This document shows positions 1-7,954 of a stretch of 42,246 bases of DNA, in pieces. The stretch lies in NCBI RefSeq assembly GCF_000955805.1, contig NZ_JYOA01000002.1:1-42246 (forward strand), given 5' to 3'. The notes below the pieces were generated by a model. The model did not search any database, was not told the origin of the DNA, and saw nothing but the letters and a program-made list of their open reading frames with translations. The DNA comes from Pseudomonas sp. 21. GTDB lineage: Bacteria; Pseudomonadota; Gammaproteobacteria; Pseudomonadales; Pseudomonadaceae. Both the position numbers and the translations under genes were made by a program. Numbering within the stretch: the first letter of the stretch is position 1; every line of letters starts with the position of its first letter.

Positions 1-666
1 GTGGCCGTGTCGGTCAGCCCCGACGCACCGGCGATCACGCTCAGCGCATAGGTGAGGGTGCCGGCGCCGTCGGCACCGAAGGCCGAGGTGAAGTTGGCGG
101 CGAAGTTCTGCGTGGAGTCGGTCGTCAGGACCGATTCGTCCACGGTCATGACCGGCTCGACGCCGGTGGTGCTGATGCTCGGGCCGTCGTCCTTGAAGAC
201 GAGGTTCTGGCCGATATTCAGCGTGGCCTGGGCGCTGTCGCCGTCGGCGTCGGTCTTGGTCGCGGTCAGTTTCACCAGGTCGTCGGAGGTCAGGGTCCTG
301 GAGTCATCCGCATCACTGGTGTTGGCGTGCACGATGGCGCGCTGCTGGTCCAGCGTCACGGTGCCGTTGGCGGCCACGCTGACGGTGAACACCAGGTCGT
401 TGCTGGTGGCCGTGCGGCCTTCCACCACGGCGCCGTTCATGGACAGGTTGACGGCTTGTCCGGTGGCCGTGTCGACCAGCCCGGAGGCGCCGGCGATCAC
501 GCTCAGCGCGTAGGTCAGGGTGCCCGCGCCGTCGGCGCCGAAGGCCGAGGTGAAGTTCGCGGCAAAGTTCTGCGAGGCATCGGTGGTGAGGACGGATTCG
601 TCCACCGTCAGCGTGGGTTCGGTGCCGGTGGTGCTGATGCTCGGTCCGTCGTCCTCGAAGATCATC
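1..666 (-). repeat. Tandem 462-nt coding repeats of the adhesin
   Basis: GTGGCCGTGTCG at 1 recurs at 463, and the block encoding DDGPSISTTG recurs with the same 462-nt (154-codon) period. The two copies differ mainly at third codon positions. One complete unit and part of the next are in the window; the array continues past the left edge. Confidence 0.85.
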
Positions 667-2423
667 TTCGAGCCGATTTCCGCGGTGGCATTGGACACCT
701 GCAGCAGCTTGAAGCCGCCGATGTCGAAGTCGGCGTGGTCATTGCCCTTGGCATCCAGGGCGCCGCCGTTCTCGACGAGCACGCGGTTGTGATCGGCCGT
801 GGTGGTGTATTCGATCTTGTAGCCGGCCAGCACGCCGGTGATGGTCGCTACGCCGCCAGTGAAGGTGATGGCGATGGTCGGGTCGTTCACCGAGCCGTTG
901 GAGTTCTCGACCACCGCTCCGGTGGCGATGTTGATGACCCGGACATTGGTGATGGCGACCGCACTGTCGCCGGCGTAGCCGTCGATGAACTGCGTGCCGG
1001 GTTCCGCTGCCGTGGTGAAGGCGCTGACCTTGACGATGGCGCTCTTGCCGCTCTGCAGTTGGACGACATCGAAGCTGGCGGTCTTGGCGTTGAACATCTG
1101 GGTGAAGTCGATGTTGGCTTCGATGTCCGCTTCGTTCTGGTCCAGGTTGGGAATGGTCACGTTCTGCCGGGCGCCGGTGACGAAGGTGAAGCGGATGCCT
1201 TCCTGCTCGACGATCATCTGGTTGTTGGTGCCGAAGGTGGTCGGGCCGCCAGCCTGGCTGGTGTTGATGGTGTCACCCGTGTTGATGCTAGCGCCGGTGG
1301 ACTGGTTGGCCGGGTCCTTGCCGGTGGCGATGATGGTCGGGTCGGTGATGCGGATCACCCCGTTGTCATTCACCGTCGTGGGCGTCGCCGTGGTGAACAT
1401 CAGGAAGAGGTTCTGCCCGGACGGCGCGTCGGCCAGGCTGAAGGTCAGGTCCTGGCTGGTGCCGATGAAGACCTTGTTGGTGAGGTCGAGGGCGTCGTCG
1501 GGATTGCTGGTGACCGGGTGCTTGAGCGGCTGGTATTCCACGGTCCAGATCTTGCCGCCGCTCACCGGCGAGCCGGTTTCCTCGATGTAGGCGGCGAACA
1601 CGATGGCACCCGCGGGGCCGCCGGCCCGTCCGACGAGCACGTTGTTGTTGGTGGTGTCGGTGTAGAGAAGGATGTCCTGCCCGGCGAGGGTATCCAGGCC
1701 ACTGTCCAGGCCGTTGAGCGGTGCGCCGCCGCTGCCGGTGAAGAGGATGTCGGTGATCGCGCCGCCGGGTGCGGCGCTGATGGTGAAGGCATTGCTGCCG
1801 GTATTCCCGGCCGCGCCGGTATAGCCGCTCAGGGCGGCGCTCGAGGCCGTACCGGCACCCAGGGCGGTCAGGCGGGCGGTGAACGCGGCAGGCAGGGAGG
1901 CGAGGAGGATGTCGTTGTCATTGGCGTCGCCCGCCGGGCTCGGGGTGGCCGTGGCGTTCTGCAGGCCGGCGGTTTCGTCTACCGAGACGGTCACGCCGGT
2001 CGCCGATACGATGGGGCCGGCGTCGGTAAAGGTGGCGGTCGCCGTGGCGCCGTCACTGGAAGCGGAGAGCAGGAAGCGTGCCCCGGCCGAGTCGTCCGGG
2101 TCGACGTACCAGGACGTGGTGACGCTGCCGTTGGCCAGGCCGTCCAGGTCACCGGCGCCGCCGTCGGTCACGTACCAGGGATCGTGGCCGGCACCGGCGC
2201 TGGTATTGAGCACGTCATCCGCGGTGCCCCACGTGCCGTCGGCGCCGGGGCTGGTGGCGTGGTCCACCTCGATTTTCACGGTGCTGCCGGCGGTGAAGCC
2301 GCTGGCGGTGATGATGGCGGTGCTGCCGGGGGCGTAGTCATTCTGGTCGGTGGTGACGGAAGGAGCGTTGGTGTCATCTGCGGTGGGGCGCGTTGGCGAC
2401 GCAATCTTCTTATGGATGGTCAT
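1..2423 (-). CDS. Giant repeat adhesin (T1SS-143/DUF5801-type), N-terminal part
   Basis: The frame is open from ATG at 2423 to the window edge: 807 codons with no stop, so the gene is cut at its 3' end. GGGAGAA lies 5 nt before the ATG and fixes the start. The first residues (MTIHKKIAS) do not form a Sec signal. A beta-rich N-terminal domain follows (about residues 18-125; DYAPGSTAIITASGF, DGTWGTADDV). After a longer Asp/Thr/Gly-rich stretch come tandem 154-residue units beginning DDGPSISTTG, with TVDESVL and FAANFTSAFGADGAGTLTYAL. Such units are typical of very large type I-secreted RTX/LapA-like surface proteins. Composition is acidic and almost free of Cys. The calcium-binding nonapeptides and C-terminal secretion signal expected of the family would lie outside the window. 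Biofilm or surface attachment is inferred from family. Confidence 0.85.
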   Translation of the reverse strand, partial: MTIHKKIASPTRPTADDTNAPSVTTDQNDYAPGSTAIITASGFTAGSTVKIEVDHATSPGADGTWGTADDVLNTSAGAGHDPWYVTDGGAGDLDGLANGSVTTSWYVDPDDSAGARFLLSASSDGATATATFTDAGPIVSATGVTVSVDETAGLQNATATPSPAGDANDNDILLASLPAAFTARLTALGAGTASSAALSGYTGAAGNTGSNAFTISAAPGGAITDILFTGSGGAPLNGLDSGLDTLAGQDILLYTDTTNNNVLVGRAGGPAGAIVFAAYIEETGSPVSGGKIWTVEYQPLKHPVTSNPDDALDLTNKVFIGTSQDLTFSLADAPSGQNLFLMFTTATPTTVNDNGVIRITDPTIIATGKDPANQSTGASINTGDTINTSQAGGPTTFGTNNQMIVEQEGIRFTFVTGARQNVTIPNLDQNEADIEANIDFTQMFNAKTASFDVVQLQSGKSAIVKVSAFTTAAEPGTQFIDGYAGDSAVAITNVRVINIATGAVVENSNGSVNDPTIAITFTGGVATITGVLAGYKIEYTTTADHNRVLVENGGALDAKGNDHADFDIGGFKLLQVSNATAEIGSKMIFEDDGPSISTTGTEPTLTVDESVLTTDASQNFAANFTSAFGADGAGTLTYALSVIAGASGLVDTATGQAVNLSMNGAVVEGRTATSNDLVFTVSVAANGTVTLDQQRAIVHANTSDADDSRTLTSDDLVKLTATKTDADGDSAQATLNIGQNLVFKDDGPSISTTGVEPVMTVDESVLTTDSTQNFAANFTSAFGADGAGTLTYALSVIAGASGLTDTA

Positions 2424-2453
2424 GATGTTCTCCCGAGCATTTCCATGCGTGGC

Positions 2454-2475
2454 GGCCAGACCTCGACTGCTGGCC
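2454..2475 (-). promoter_or_regulatory. Hairpin in the adhesin leader
   Basis: GGCCAG (2454-2459) and CTGGCC (2470-2475) can pair 31 nt upstream of the adhesin ATG. A second small hairpin (ACTCCCA/TGGGAGT) lies near 2531-2551. The rest of the 2424-2676 gap shows no gene or clear promoter. A regulatory role is only inferred. Confidence 0.3.
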
Positions 2476-2676
2476 TTTTACTGCTACATGCCACGACTAT
2501 GGGGACGCCCCGGGGAATGCGCATCGGCCGATACTCCCAGGCGGGTTGGGAGTTTCGGACTACGGGGGCAGGGGAGCGCAGGCGCTGCGCCGCTTTCAGC
2601 GAAGCGCTTGCCGACGAGAGGTAGAGACGTTGGTTTAGCGAGGGGGATGGTGGCGAACAGCTGGCGATCGCTCATG

Positions 2677-2703
2677 AAAAAGCCCGCATCATGCGGGCTT
2701 CTT
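2677..2703 (-). terminator. Rho-independent terminator after the 136-aa gene
   Basis: Read on the minus strand, AGCCCGCAT and ATGCGGGCT pair as a GC-rich stem and run into TTTTTC, about 20 nt after the stop codon at 2720. Confidence 0.85.
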
Positions 2704-2719
2704 TCATTCTGCGCGGCGC

Positions 2720-3130
2720 TCAGTGCTTGGGTGTGTCTTCCGGAAGGGCGAGCAGCTGCTTCTCGCGGTTCCAATCGAAGGGCTCGCCGTTTTCTTCGGC
2801 CTCGAAGCGGCGCTCGTCGAGTTGCTGGTACATCTGCAGCTCTTCGTCGGGCATGTAGTGCAGGCAGTCGCCGCCGAAGAACCACAAGAGGTCGCGCGGG
2901 ATCAGGTGGGCGATCTGCGGGTAGCGGTGGAATATCTGGCTGATCAGGTCCTGGCCCAGGTACTGGGCGCCTTCCGGGTCGCGCGGCAGTTCTACCAGCA
3001 GTTCGTCGAAGCGCTCGAGGAACAGGCCGTGGTTGTCCTCGGGAACCTGCTCGGCTTCGCCCAGGGCGCCCAGGATCATGCGCAGGTGGTTGAGCAGGGC
3101 GATGTGGTGATCGAGATAGGCGCTGGCCAT
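2720..3130 (-). CDS. Conserved Pseudomonas protein (PA2817-like)
   Basis: A 136-residue acidic, soluble protein with no signal peptide or membrane segment. It is predicted mostly helical and ends in a charged tail (FEAEENGEPFDWNREKQLL). A short aromatic motif, PRDLLWFFGGDCLHYMPDEE, sits at about residues 78-97. I recognise it as the kind of conserved hypothetical found next to fadE in P. aeruginosa (recalled as PA2817) and know no biochemical function. The start (CAT at 3128-3130) has GAGGAATTCC just upstream. Its own terminator follows. No function should be assigned from sequence alone. Confidence 0.8.
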   Translation of the reverse strand: MASAYLDHHIALLNHLRMILGALGEAEQVPEDNHGLFLERFDELLVELPRDPEGAQYLGQDLISQIFHRYPQIAHLIPRDLLWFFGGDCLHYMPDEELQMYQQLDERRFEAEENGEPFDWNREKQLLALPEDTPKH

Positions 3131-3200
3131 GGAATTCCTCTGGAGCTGTGTGCAAACGGCCGGGGAGTATATCGGGTTGCCGGCCCTGCCGCCGCTGCGA

Positions 3201-3614
3201 TCAGCGGATCGGTTGCGACAGGGTCTGCCGGCGCTGGTTATTGATCTGCTGGCGTTGCTGGTCGAGCAGGCGCTGCTGCTGTTGCAACTGCTGTTGCTGC
3301 AGGTCGTTCTTCTGCCGCTGGATCAACTGGTCGCTCTGCCGCCGCTGCTCGTCCCAGCGGCGCTGGTTGTCCTGCTCGCGCTGCAGGTTCTGCTGCTTCA
3401 ATTGCAGGCGCTGGTCCTCGTAGTCCAGGCGCTGGCGGTCCAGCTCGTTCTGCCGCAGCTGCTGCTGGCGGCGCAGGCTGTCCTGCTGTTGCTGGATCGG
3501 GTCGATGACCGGGCTGGGTGCTGGCGCCGGACGCGGGCGGCCGGGGTAGAGCCAGGGATCGGCCTGGACGCTGCCGGCCAGCAGCGCGAGCAGCAGGAGG
3601 ATGGATCGACGCAT
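3201..3614 (-). CDS. Exported Gln/Arg-rich coiled-coil protein (PA2816-like)
   Basis: 137 residues from ATG at 3614; GGAGAA lies 8 nt upstream and the signal peptide starts exactly there. Residues 1-18 form a Sec signal (RRSILLLLALLAGSVQA, cleavage after AQA-like VQA). A short Pro-rich segment follows (PGRPRPAPAPSPV). The remainder, about 90 residues, is built of Gln, Arg, Leu and Asp in a continuous helical pattern (QQQQDSLRRQQQLRQ, LQQQQLQQQQRLLDQQ), expected to form a periplasmic coiled coil. A frame starting further upstream is possible but would bury the signal. Function unknown; it is recalled as a neighbour of fadE in related genomes. Confidence 0.75.
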   Translation of the reverse strand: MRRSILLLLALLAGSVQADPWLYPGRPRPAPAPSPVIDPIQQQQDSLRRQQQLRQNELDRQRLDYEDQRLQLKQQNLQREQDNQRRWDEQRRQSDQLIQRQKNDLQQQQLQQQQRLLDQQRQQINNQRRQTLSQPIR

Positions 3615-3686
3615 GTGCGGTTCTCCATGGGATGATGTTCTCAGTGTGCACCCGATAGCCCGTATCGCCACTGCTGTGCGTCGGAG

Positions 3687-3712
3687 AAAAAAGAGGCGCC
3701 CGAAGGCGCCCC
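3687..3712 (-). terminator. Terminator after fadE
   Basis: On the minus strand GGCGCC-TTCG-GGCGCC is followed by TCTTTTTT, about 20 nt after the fadE stop. Confidence 0.85.
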
Positions 3713-3730
3713 CTGCGTGAAAGGCGCAGC

Positions 3731-6166
3731 TCAGTCGGCCTTGCCGGCCAGTTCTTCCTTGGAGAAGTCATCCACGTCGATCACCGCGCGGCGGGCACGT
3801 TCGGCGGCATGCAGGGTTTCGGCCTCCGCGGCTTCCAGCACGCCCGCCTCGGCGGCGGCGTCGATGGGCGACTGTCCCGGCTTGGGATTGACGCCATGCT
3901 CCTTGAGCGCCTTGTGCAGCTTCTTCTGCAAGGGCGCCGCGGCAGCGAGCTGGTCGTAGGCGAAGGTGAGCTTGGCCACCGGATCATCCGGGTCGGTTGG
4001 CAGGTGCGCGCCGGCAAGGATCGCCTGCAGCGCCGGGTCGCTCAGCGGGCGGCCGAGGATCTCGGCGATCTCGGCGTCCAGCGCATCGCCAGGGCCACGG
4101 TGGCGGCGGCCCAGCGGCAGCACGAGCACGCGCAGCAGGCAGCCGAAGGCCCGGTTGGGGAAGTTGTCGATCAGGTCGGCCAGCGCCGCTTCGGCCTTCT
4201 CCAGGTTTTCCTCCATGGCCCAGCGCAGCAGCGGGTGGAGGTAATCCGGGTTGTCCAGGTCGTGGTAGCGCTTGAGCGCGGCGGAGCCCAGGTACAGGTG
4301 GCTCAGCGCATCGCCCAGGCGCGCCGACAGGCGCTCGCGGCGCTTCAGCTCACCGCCGAGCATCATCATGCTGAAGTCGGCAAGCAGGGCGAAGGAGGCG
4401 GCGAGGCGGTTCAGCGCGCGGTAGTACGGGCGGCTGACGCGGTCGCCCGGCACCTGGTCGAAGCCGCCGAAGCCCAGGCCCAGCAGCAGGCTGCTGGCGG
4501 CGTTGCTGACGGCGAAACCGATGTGGTCGAGCAGCAGTTCGTCGAACTCGCGCTCGGCCTGGTCCTGGTCCTCGCGGCGGGCCAGTTCCATTTCCTTGAG
4601 TACGTACGGATGGCAGCGGATGGCGCCCTGGCCGAAGATCATCAGGTTGCGCGAGAGGATGTTGGCGCCCTCGACGGTGATGAAGATCGGCGCGGCCTGC
4701 CAGGAGCGGCCCAGGTAGTTGTTCGGGCCGAGGATGATGCCCTTGCCGCCATGGATATCCATGGCGTGGGCGATGCACTCGCGGCCGCGTTCGGTGAGGT
4801 GGTACTTGAGGATGGCCGAGAGCACCGAGGGCTTCTCGCCCAGGTCCACGGCGTTGGCGGTGAGGATGCGCGCGCTGTCCATCAGCCAGGCGTTGCCGCC
4901 GATGCGGGCGAGCGCTTCCTGAATGCCTTCGAAGGCCGACAGCGGCACGTTGAACTGCTCGCGCACCTGGGCGTAGCGGCCGCTGACGTAGCTGCCGGCC
5001 TTGGCGGCGCTGGTGCCCACCGCCGGCAGGGAAATCGAGCGGCCCACGGACAGGCAGTTCATCAGCATCATCCAGCCTTTGCCGATCATTTCCTGGCCGC
5101 CGATGATGTAGTCCAGCGGCACGAACACATCCTTGCCGGAGTTGGGGCCGTTCATGAAGGCGGCGCCCAGCGGCACGTGGCGACGGCCGATCTGTACGCC
5201 GTCGGTGTCGGTGGGAATCAGCGCCAGGGTGATGCCGAGGTCTTCTTCCTCGCCCAGCAGGTGGTCCGGGTCATGGCACTTGAAGGCCAGGCCGAGGAGG
5301 GTGGCGACGGGGCCGAGGGTGATGTAGCGCTTCTCCCAGGTCAGGCGCAGGCCGAGGACTTCCTGGCCTTCCCACTGGCCCTTGCAGACCACGCCGACAT
5401 CGGTCATGCCGCCGGCATCGGAGCCGGCCTGCGGGCTGGTGAGGGCGAAGCAGGGAATCTCGTCGCCGGTGGCCAGGCGCGGCAGGTAGCGCTGGCGCTG
5501 GGCGTCAGTGCCGTAGTGCAGCAGCAGTTCGGCCGGGCCGAGGGAGTTGGGCACCATCACGGTGGAGGCGAGGTCGCCGCTGCGGGTGGCGAGCTTCATC
5601 ACCACCTGGGAGTGGGCGAAGGCGGAGAAGCCCTTGCCGCCGTATTCCCTGGGAATGATCAGGCCGAAGAAGCCCTGGCTCTTGATGTACGCCCAGGCTT
5701 CGGGCGGCAGGTCCATGTCCTTGCCGACCTGGTAATCGTTGATCATCGCGCAGAGCTGCTCGGTGGGGCCGTCGACGAAGGCCTGTTCCTCCTCGGTCAG
5801 CTGTGCGCGGGGGTAGGCCAGTAGCGTGTGCCAGTCCGGGCGGCCGCTGAACAGCTGGCCGTCCCACCAGACGGTGCCGGCCTCGATGGCCTCGCGCTCG
5901 GTTTCGGACATCGGCGGCAGGGTCTTCTTGAACCAGGCGAACAGCCGCGAGGTGAACAGGCTGCGGCGCAGGTCGGTGGCGAGAATGGTCACCGCGACCA
6001 CGGCCCAGAGCAGCCACAACAGCACCATCCAGCCGTGGGCGTGGCTGAACAGGCTCATCAGTGCGAGGTACACGGCGACTATGCCGAGTGCCTTCAGGGG
6101 CGCGGCGCGGCGGTGCGCGAGCCAGGCGACGCCGAGGATCAGGACGAGTAACCAGACGAGCAGCAT
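3731..6166 (-). CDS. fadE: Acyl-CoA dehydrogenase FadE
   Basis: 811 residues, close to E. coli FadE (814). It catalyses the first step of fatty-acid beta-oxidation, oxidising acyl-CoA to trans-2-enoyl-CoA with FAD. The start is ATG 6166, with GGAGGAA 5 nt upstream; an upstream in-frame extension has no such site. Two or three N-terminal hydrophobic helices (about residues 1-20, 27-45, 48-65) precede the dehydrogenase core, as in FadE. The core has the flavin/substrate loop ALTSPQAGSDAGGM, and MDIHGGKGIILGPNNYLG followed by ITVEGANILSRNLMIFGQGA. The C-terminal third is the FadE-specific DUF1974-type region. It is divergent from the transglutaminase-like gene. No obvious PsrA-type GAAAC/GTTTC palindrome is visible upstream. 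Confidence 0.93.
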   Translation of the reverse strand: MLLVWLLVLILGVAWLAHRRAAPLKALGIVAVYLALMSLFSHAHGWMVLLWLLWAVVAVTILATDLRRSLFTSRLFAWFKKTLPPMSETEREAIEAGTVWWDGQLFSGRPDWHTLLAYPRAQLTEEEQAFVDGPTEQLCAMINDYQVGKDMDLPPEAWAYIKSQGFFGLIIPREYGGKGFSAFAHSQVVMKLATRSGDLASTVMVPNSLGPAELLLHYGTDAQRQRYLPRLATGDEIPCFALTSPQAGSDAGGMTDVGVVCKGQWEGQEVLGLRLTWEKRYITLGPVATLLGLAFKCHDPDHLLGEEEDLGITLALIPTDTDGVQIGRRHVPLGAAFMNGPNSGKDVFVPLDYIIGGQEMIGKGWMMLMNCLSVGRSISLPAVGTSAAKAGSYVSGRYAQVREQFNVPLSAFEGIQEALARIGGNAWLMDSARILTANAVDLGEKPSVLSAILKYHLTERGRECIAHAMDIHGGKGIILGPNNYLGRSWQAAPIFITVEGANILSRNLMIFGQGAIRCHPYVLKEMELARREDQDQAEREFDELLLDHIGFAVSNAASSLLLGLGFGGFDQVPGDRVSRPYYRALNRLAASFALLADFSMMMLGGELKRRERLSARLGDALSHLYLGSAALKRYHDLDNPDYLHPLLRWAMEENLEKAEAALADLIDNFPNRAFGCLLRVLVLPLGRRHRGPGDALDAEIAEILGRPLSDPALQAILAGAHLPTDPDDPVAKLTFAYDQLAAAAPLQKKLHKALKEHGVNPKPGQSPIDAAAEAGVLEAAEAETLHAAERARRAVIDVDDFSKEELAGKAD

Positions 6167-6294
6167 GCGGATTCCTCCATGACAGCCCAACCCGGCGACA
6201 GCAGGCCGTAGCGGGCTTGGTGACGAGAGTGCACGAACACTTTGACGGGCGTTTCCCTGCAAGGGATGCCGCCACAATGCCCCGGAAGCTTAGC

Positions 6295-6341
6295 TGGCCG
6301 AATCGGACCAATGGCCGCATGGCCGGATAGCTTGGCCGGAT
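6295..6341. repeat. Four TGGCCGNAT direct repeats between fadE and the transglutaminase-like gene
   Basis: TGGCCGAAT (6295), TGGCCGCAT (6312), TGGCCGGAT (6320) and TGGCCGGAT (6333) are spaced 17, 8 and 13 nt apart in the divergent promoter region. They lie just upstream of a possible TTGTCG (6346) / TAGACT (6371) promoter for the plus-strand gene. A binding array is possible, though GC-rich chance repetition cannot be excluded. Confidence 0.35.
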
Positions 6342-6415
6342 CGCCTTGTCGGGCAGGCGCCGGCGCTGGTTAGACTGGGGGCGCCATCAAGGATGACCAG
6401 CCCGGAGACCACGCC

Positions 6416-7084
6416 ATGCAGCCCTACCTCAAGCCCAGCCGCTTCGTTGATAGTGACCACCCCGGGGTAATCGAGTTCGCTCTAAATCACCGGGGCGACG
6501 GCGGTACGCCGCTGGAGCAGGCGGTGGCGCTGTATTACGCGGTGCGCGACCAGATTCGCTACAACCCCTACGTGTTCAGCCTCGACCCGCAGACGCTCAA
6601 GGCCAGTCATGCGCTGGAGGCCGGTCAGTCCTACTGCGTGCCCAAGGCCACGTTGCTGGCGGCCTGCGCCCGGTATTGCGGCATCCCCGCGCGCATTGGC
6701 CTGGCCGACGTGAAGAACCACCTGGCCACGCCGCGCCTGCTGGAACTGCTGCGCAGCGAGGTATTCGCCATGCACGGCTATACCGAGCTGTTCCTCGAAG
6801 GCCGCTGGGTCAAGGCCACGCCGGCCTTCGACATCGGCCTGTGCGAGGCCTTTGGCGTGCTGCCGCTGGAGTTCGACGGGCGTACCGACAGCGTCTTCCA
6901 CCCGTTCAACCGCGAGGGTGAGCGGCACATGGAGTACCTGCGCGACCACGGCCAGTTCCCCGATGTGCCCGAGGCGTTTTTCTTCGGCTACCTCAAGCAG
7001 TGCTACCCGCACCTGTTCATGGGAGAAGACGCGCCACTGGATGGCGACATGCGCAGCGAAGCGTCAACCCAATTGCCCACATAA
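6416..7084 (+). CDS. Transglutaminase-like cysteine protein (PA2814-like)
   Basis: 222 residues, no signal peptide, so probably cytoplasmic. It carries the transglutaminase-core order: Cys in AGQSYCVPKATLLAACAR (about residue 74), His in MHGYTELFLEGRWVKATPAFD (about residue 119) and the Asp of that same segment. This is the Cys-His-Asp arrangement of microbial transglutaminase/protease-like proteins, although the substrate is unknown. GGAG lies 9 nt before the ATG. It is divergent from fadE and followed by an independent glutathione S-transferase. It could act as a protease, amidase or cross-linker, and sequence does not decide between these. Confidence 0.82.
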   Translation: MQPYLKPSRFVDSDHPGVIEFALNHRGDGGTPLEQAVALYYAVRDQIRYNPYVFSLDPQTLKASHALEAGQSYCVPKATLLAACARYCGIPARIGLADVKNHLATPRLLELLRSEVFAMHGYTELFLEGRWVKATPAFDIGLCEAFGVLPLEFDGRTDSVFHPFNREGERHMEYLRDHGQFPDVPEAFFFGYLKQCYPHLFMGEDAPLDGDMRSEASTQLPT

Positions 7085-7230
7085 GAAAATCGCCCACATA
7101 AACACAATCGATAGTCACCATCAGTGCTTGCGACTTTTTTCCTGGCGCCGTTGCCGGTAGGGTGCCGTCATCCGAAATCGCGTCCGTTGGGCGCATGACC
7201 ATCGAATGACGACAACAAGAGAGGCGCAGC

Positions 7231-7848
7231 ATGCTCAAGATCTGGGGCCGGAAGAACTCCTCCAACGTGCGCAAGGCGCTCTGGTGCGCGGAAGAGGCCG
7301 GCCTGGCTTATGAACGGATCGATGCCGGCGGCGCTTTCGGCCTGGTCAACGACGAGCCCTACCGCTCGCTGAACCCCAACGGCGTAGTGCCGACCCTGGA
7401 CGACGACGGCTTCGTGCTCTGGGAGTCCAACACCATCGTCCGCTACCTTGCCGCGCGCTACGCCCCGGACCTGTACCCGCAGGACCTGCAGCAACGCGCC
7501 AGCGCCGAGAAGTGGATGGACTGGACCACCTCATCCTTCGCTACGCCGTTCCGCACCGTGTTCTGGGGCACCCTGCGCACCCCGCCGGAGCAGCGCGATG
7601 CCGCCGCCATCCAGGCCGCCATCGCTACCTGCGTGGCCCTGCTGGCAGTCCCCGAGGCCGCGCTGGCGAAGCAGCCGTACCTCACCGGCGAACAATTCGG
7701 CATAGGCGACATTCCGCTGGGCAGCTTCATCTATGCTTGGTTCGAAATGCCCATCGAGCGCCCGCCACAGCCGCATCTGGAAGCCTGGTACGCCCGCCTG
7801 AAGGCGCGCCCGGCCTACCGTGCGGCGGTGATGACAGACCTGACCTGA
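7231..7848 (+). CDS. Glutathione S-transferase family protein
   Basis: 205 residues. The N-terminal thioredoxin-like domain (1-80) has the Ser active-site region KNSSNVRKALW, the cis-Pro loop NPNGVVPTL and the gamma-Glu-binding ESNTIVRYLA. An all-helical C-terminal domain follows, with the N-capping-type GEQFGIGDIPLGS. It is a cytosolic enzyme expected to conjugate or reduce electrophiles with glutathione; the substrate is unknown. AGAGAGG precedes the ATG. The 146-nt gap upstream holds no gene. It lies 107 nt before the ABC exporter genes and may be transcribed separately. Confidence 0.92.
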   Translation: MLKIWGRKNSSNVRKALWCAEEAGLAYERIDAGGAFGLVNDEPYRSLNPNGVVPTLDDDGFVLWESNTIVRYLAARYAPDLYPQDLQQRASAEKWMDWTTSSFATPFRTVFWGTLRTPPEQRDAAAIQAAIATCVALLAVPEAALAKQPYLTGEQFGIGDIPLGSFIYAWFEMPIERPPQPHLEAWYARLKARPAYRAAVMTDLT

Positions 7849-7954
7849 ATGCCTGCGCGTGCCGCGGAGGTTGCAATCCTCGCGGCGTACCCTTATCAAG
7901 CAGGCCTTTTTCCAAAGACATGCGTCTTTCCACCGACTTGCAACGGGAAAACCC

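Noticed and set aside
327-2624. Long plus-strand open frame (765 codons) opposite the adhesin
   Set aside because: It is Gly/Val/His-rich antisense of a high-GC gene, with no ribosome site or recognisable domain. The minus strand carries the repeat-adhesin sequence and a good start.
3809-5824. Long plus-strand open frame (671 codons) opposite fadE
   Set aside because: Its composition is typical of an antisense shadow in GC-rich DNA. fadE on the other strand has complete family motifs.
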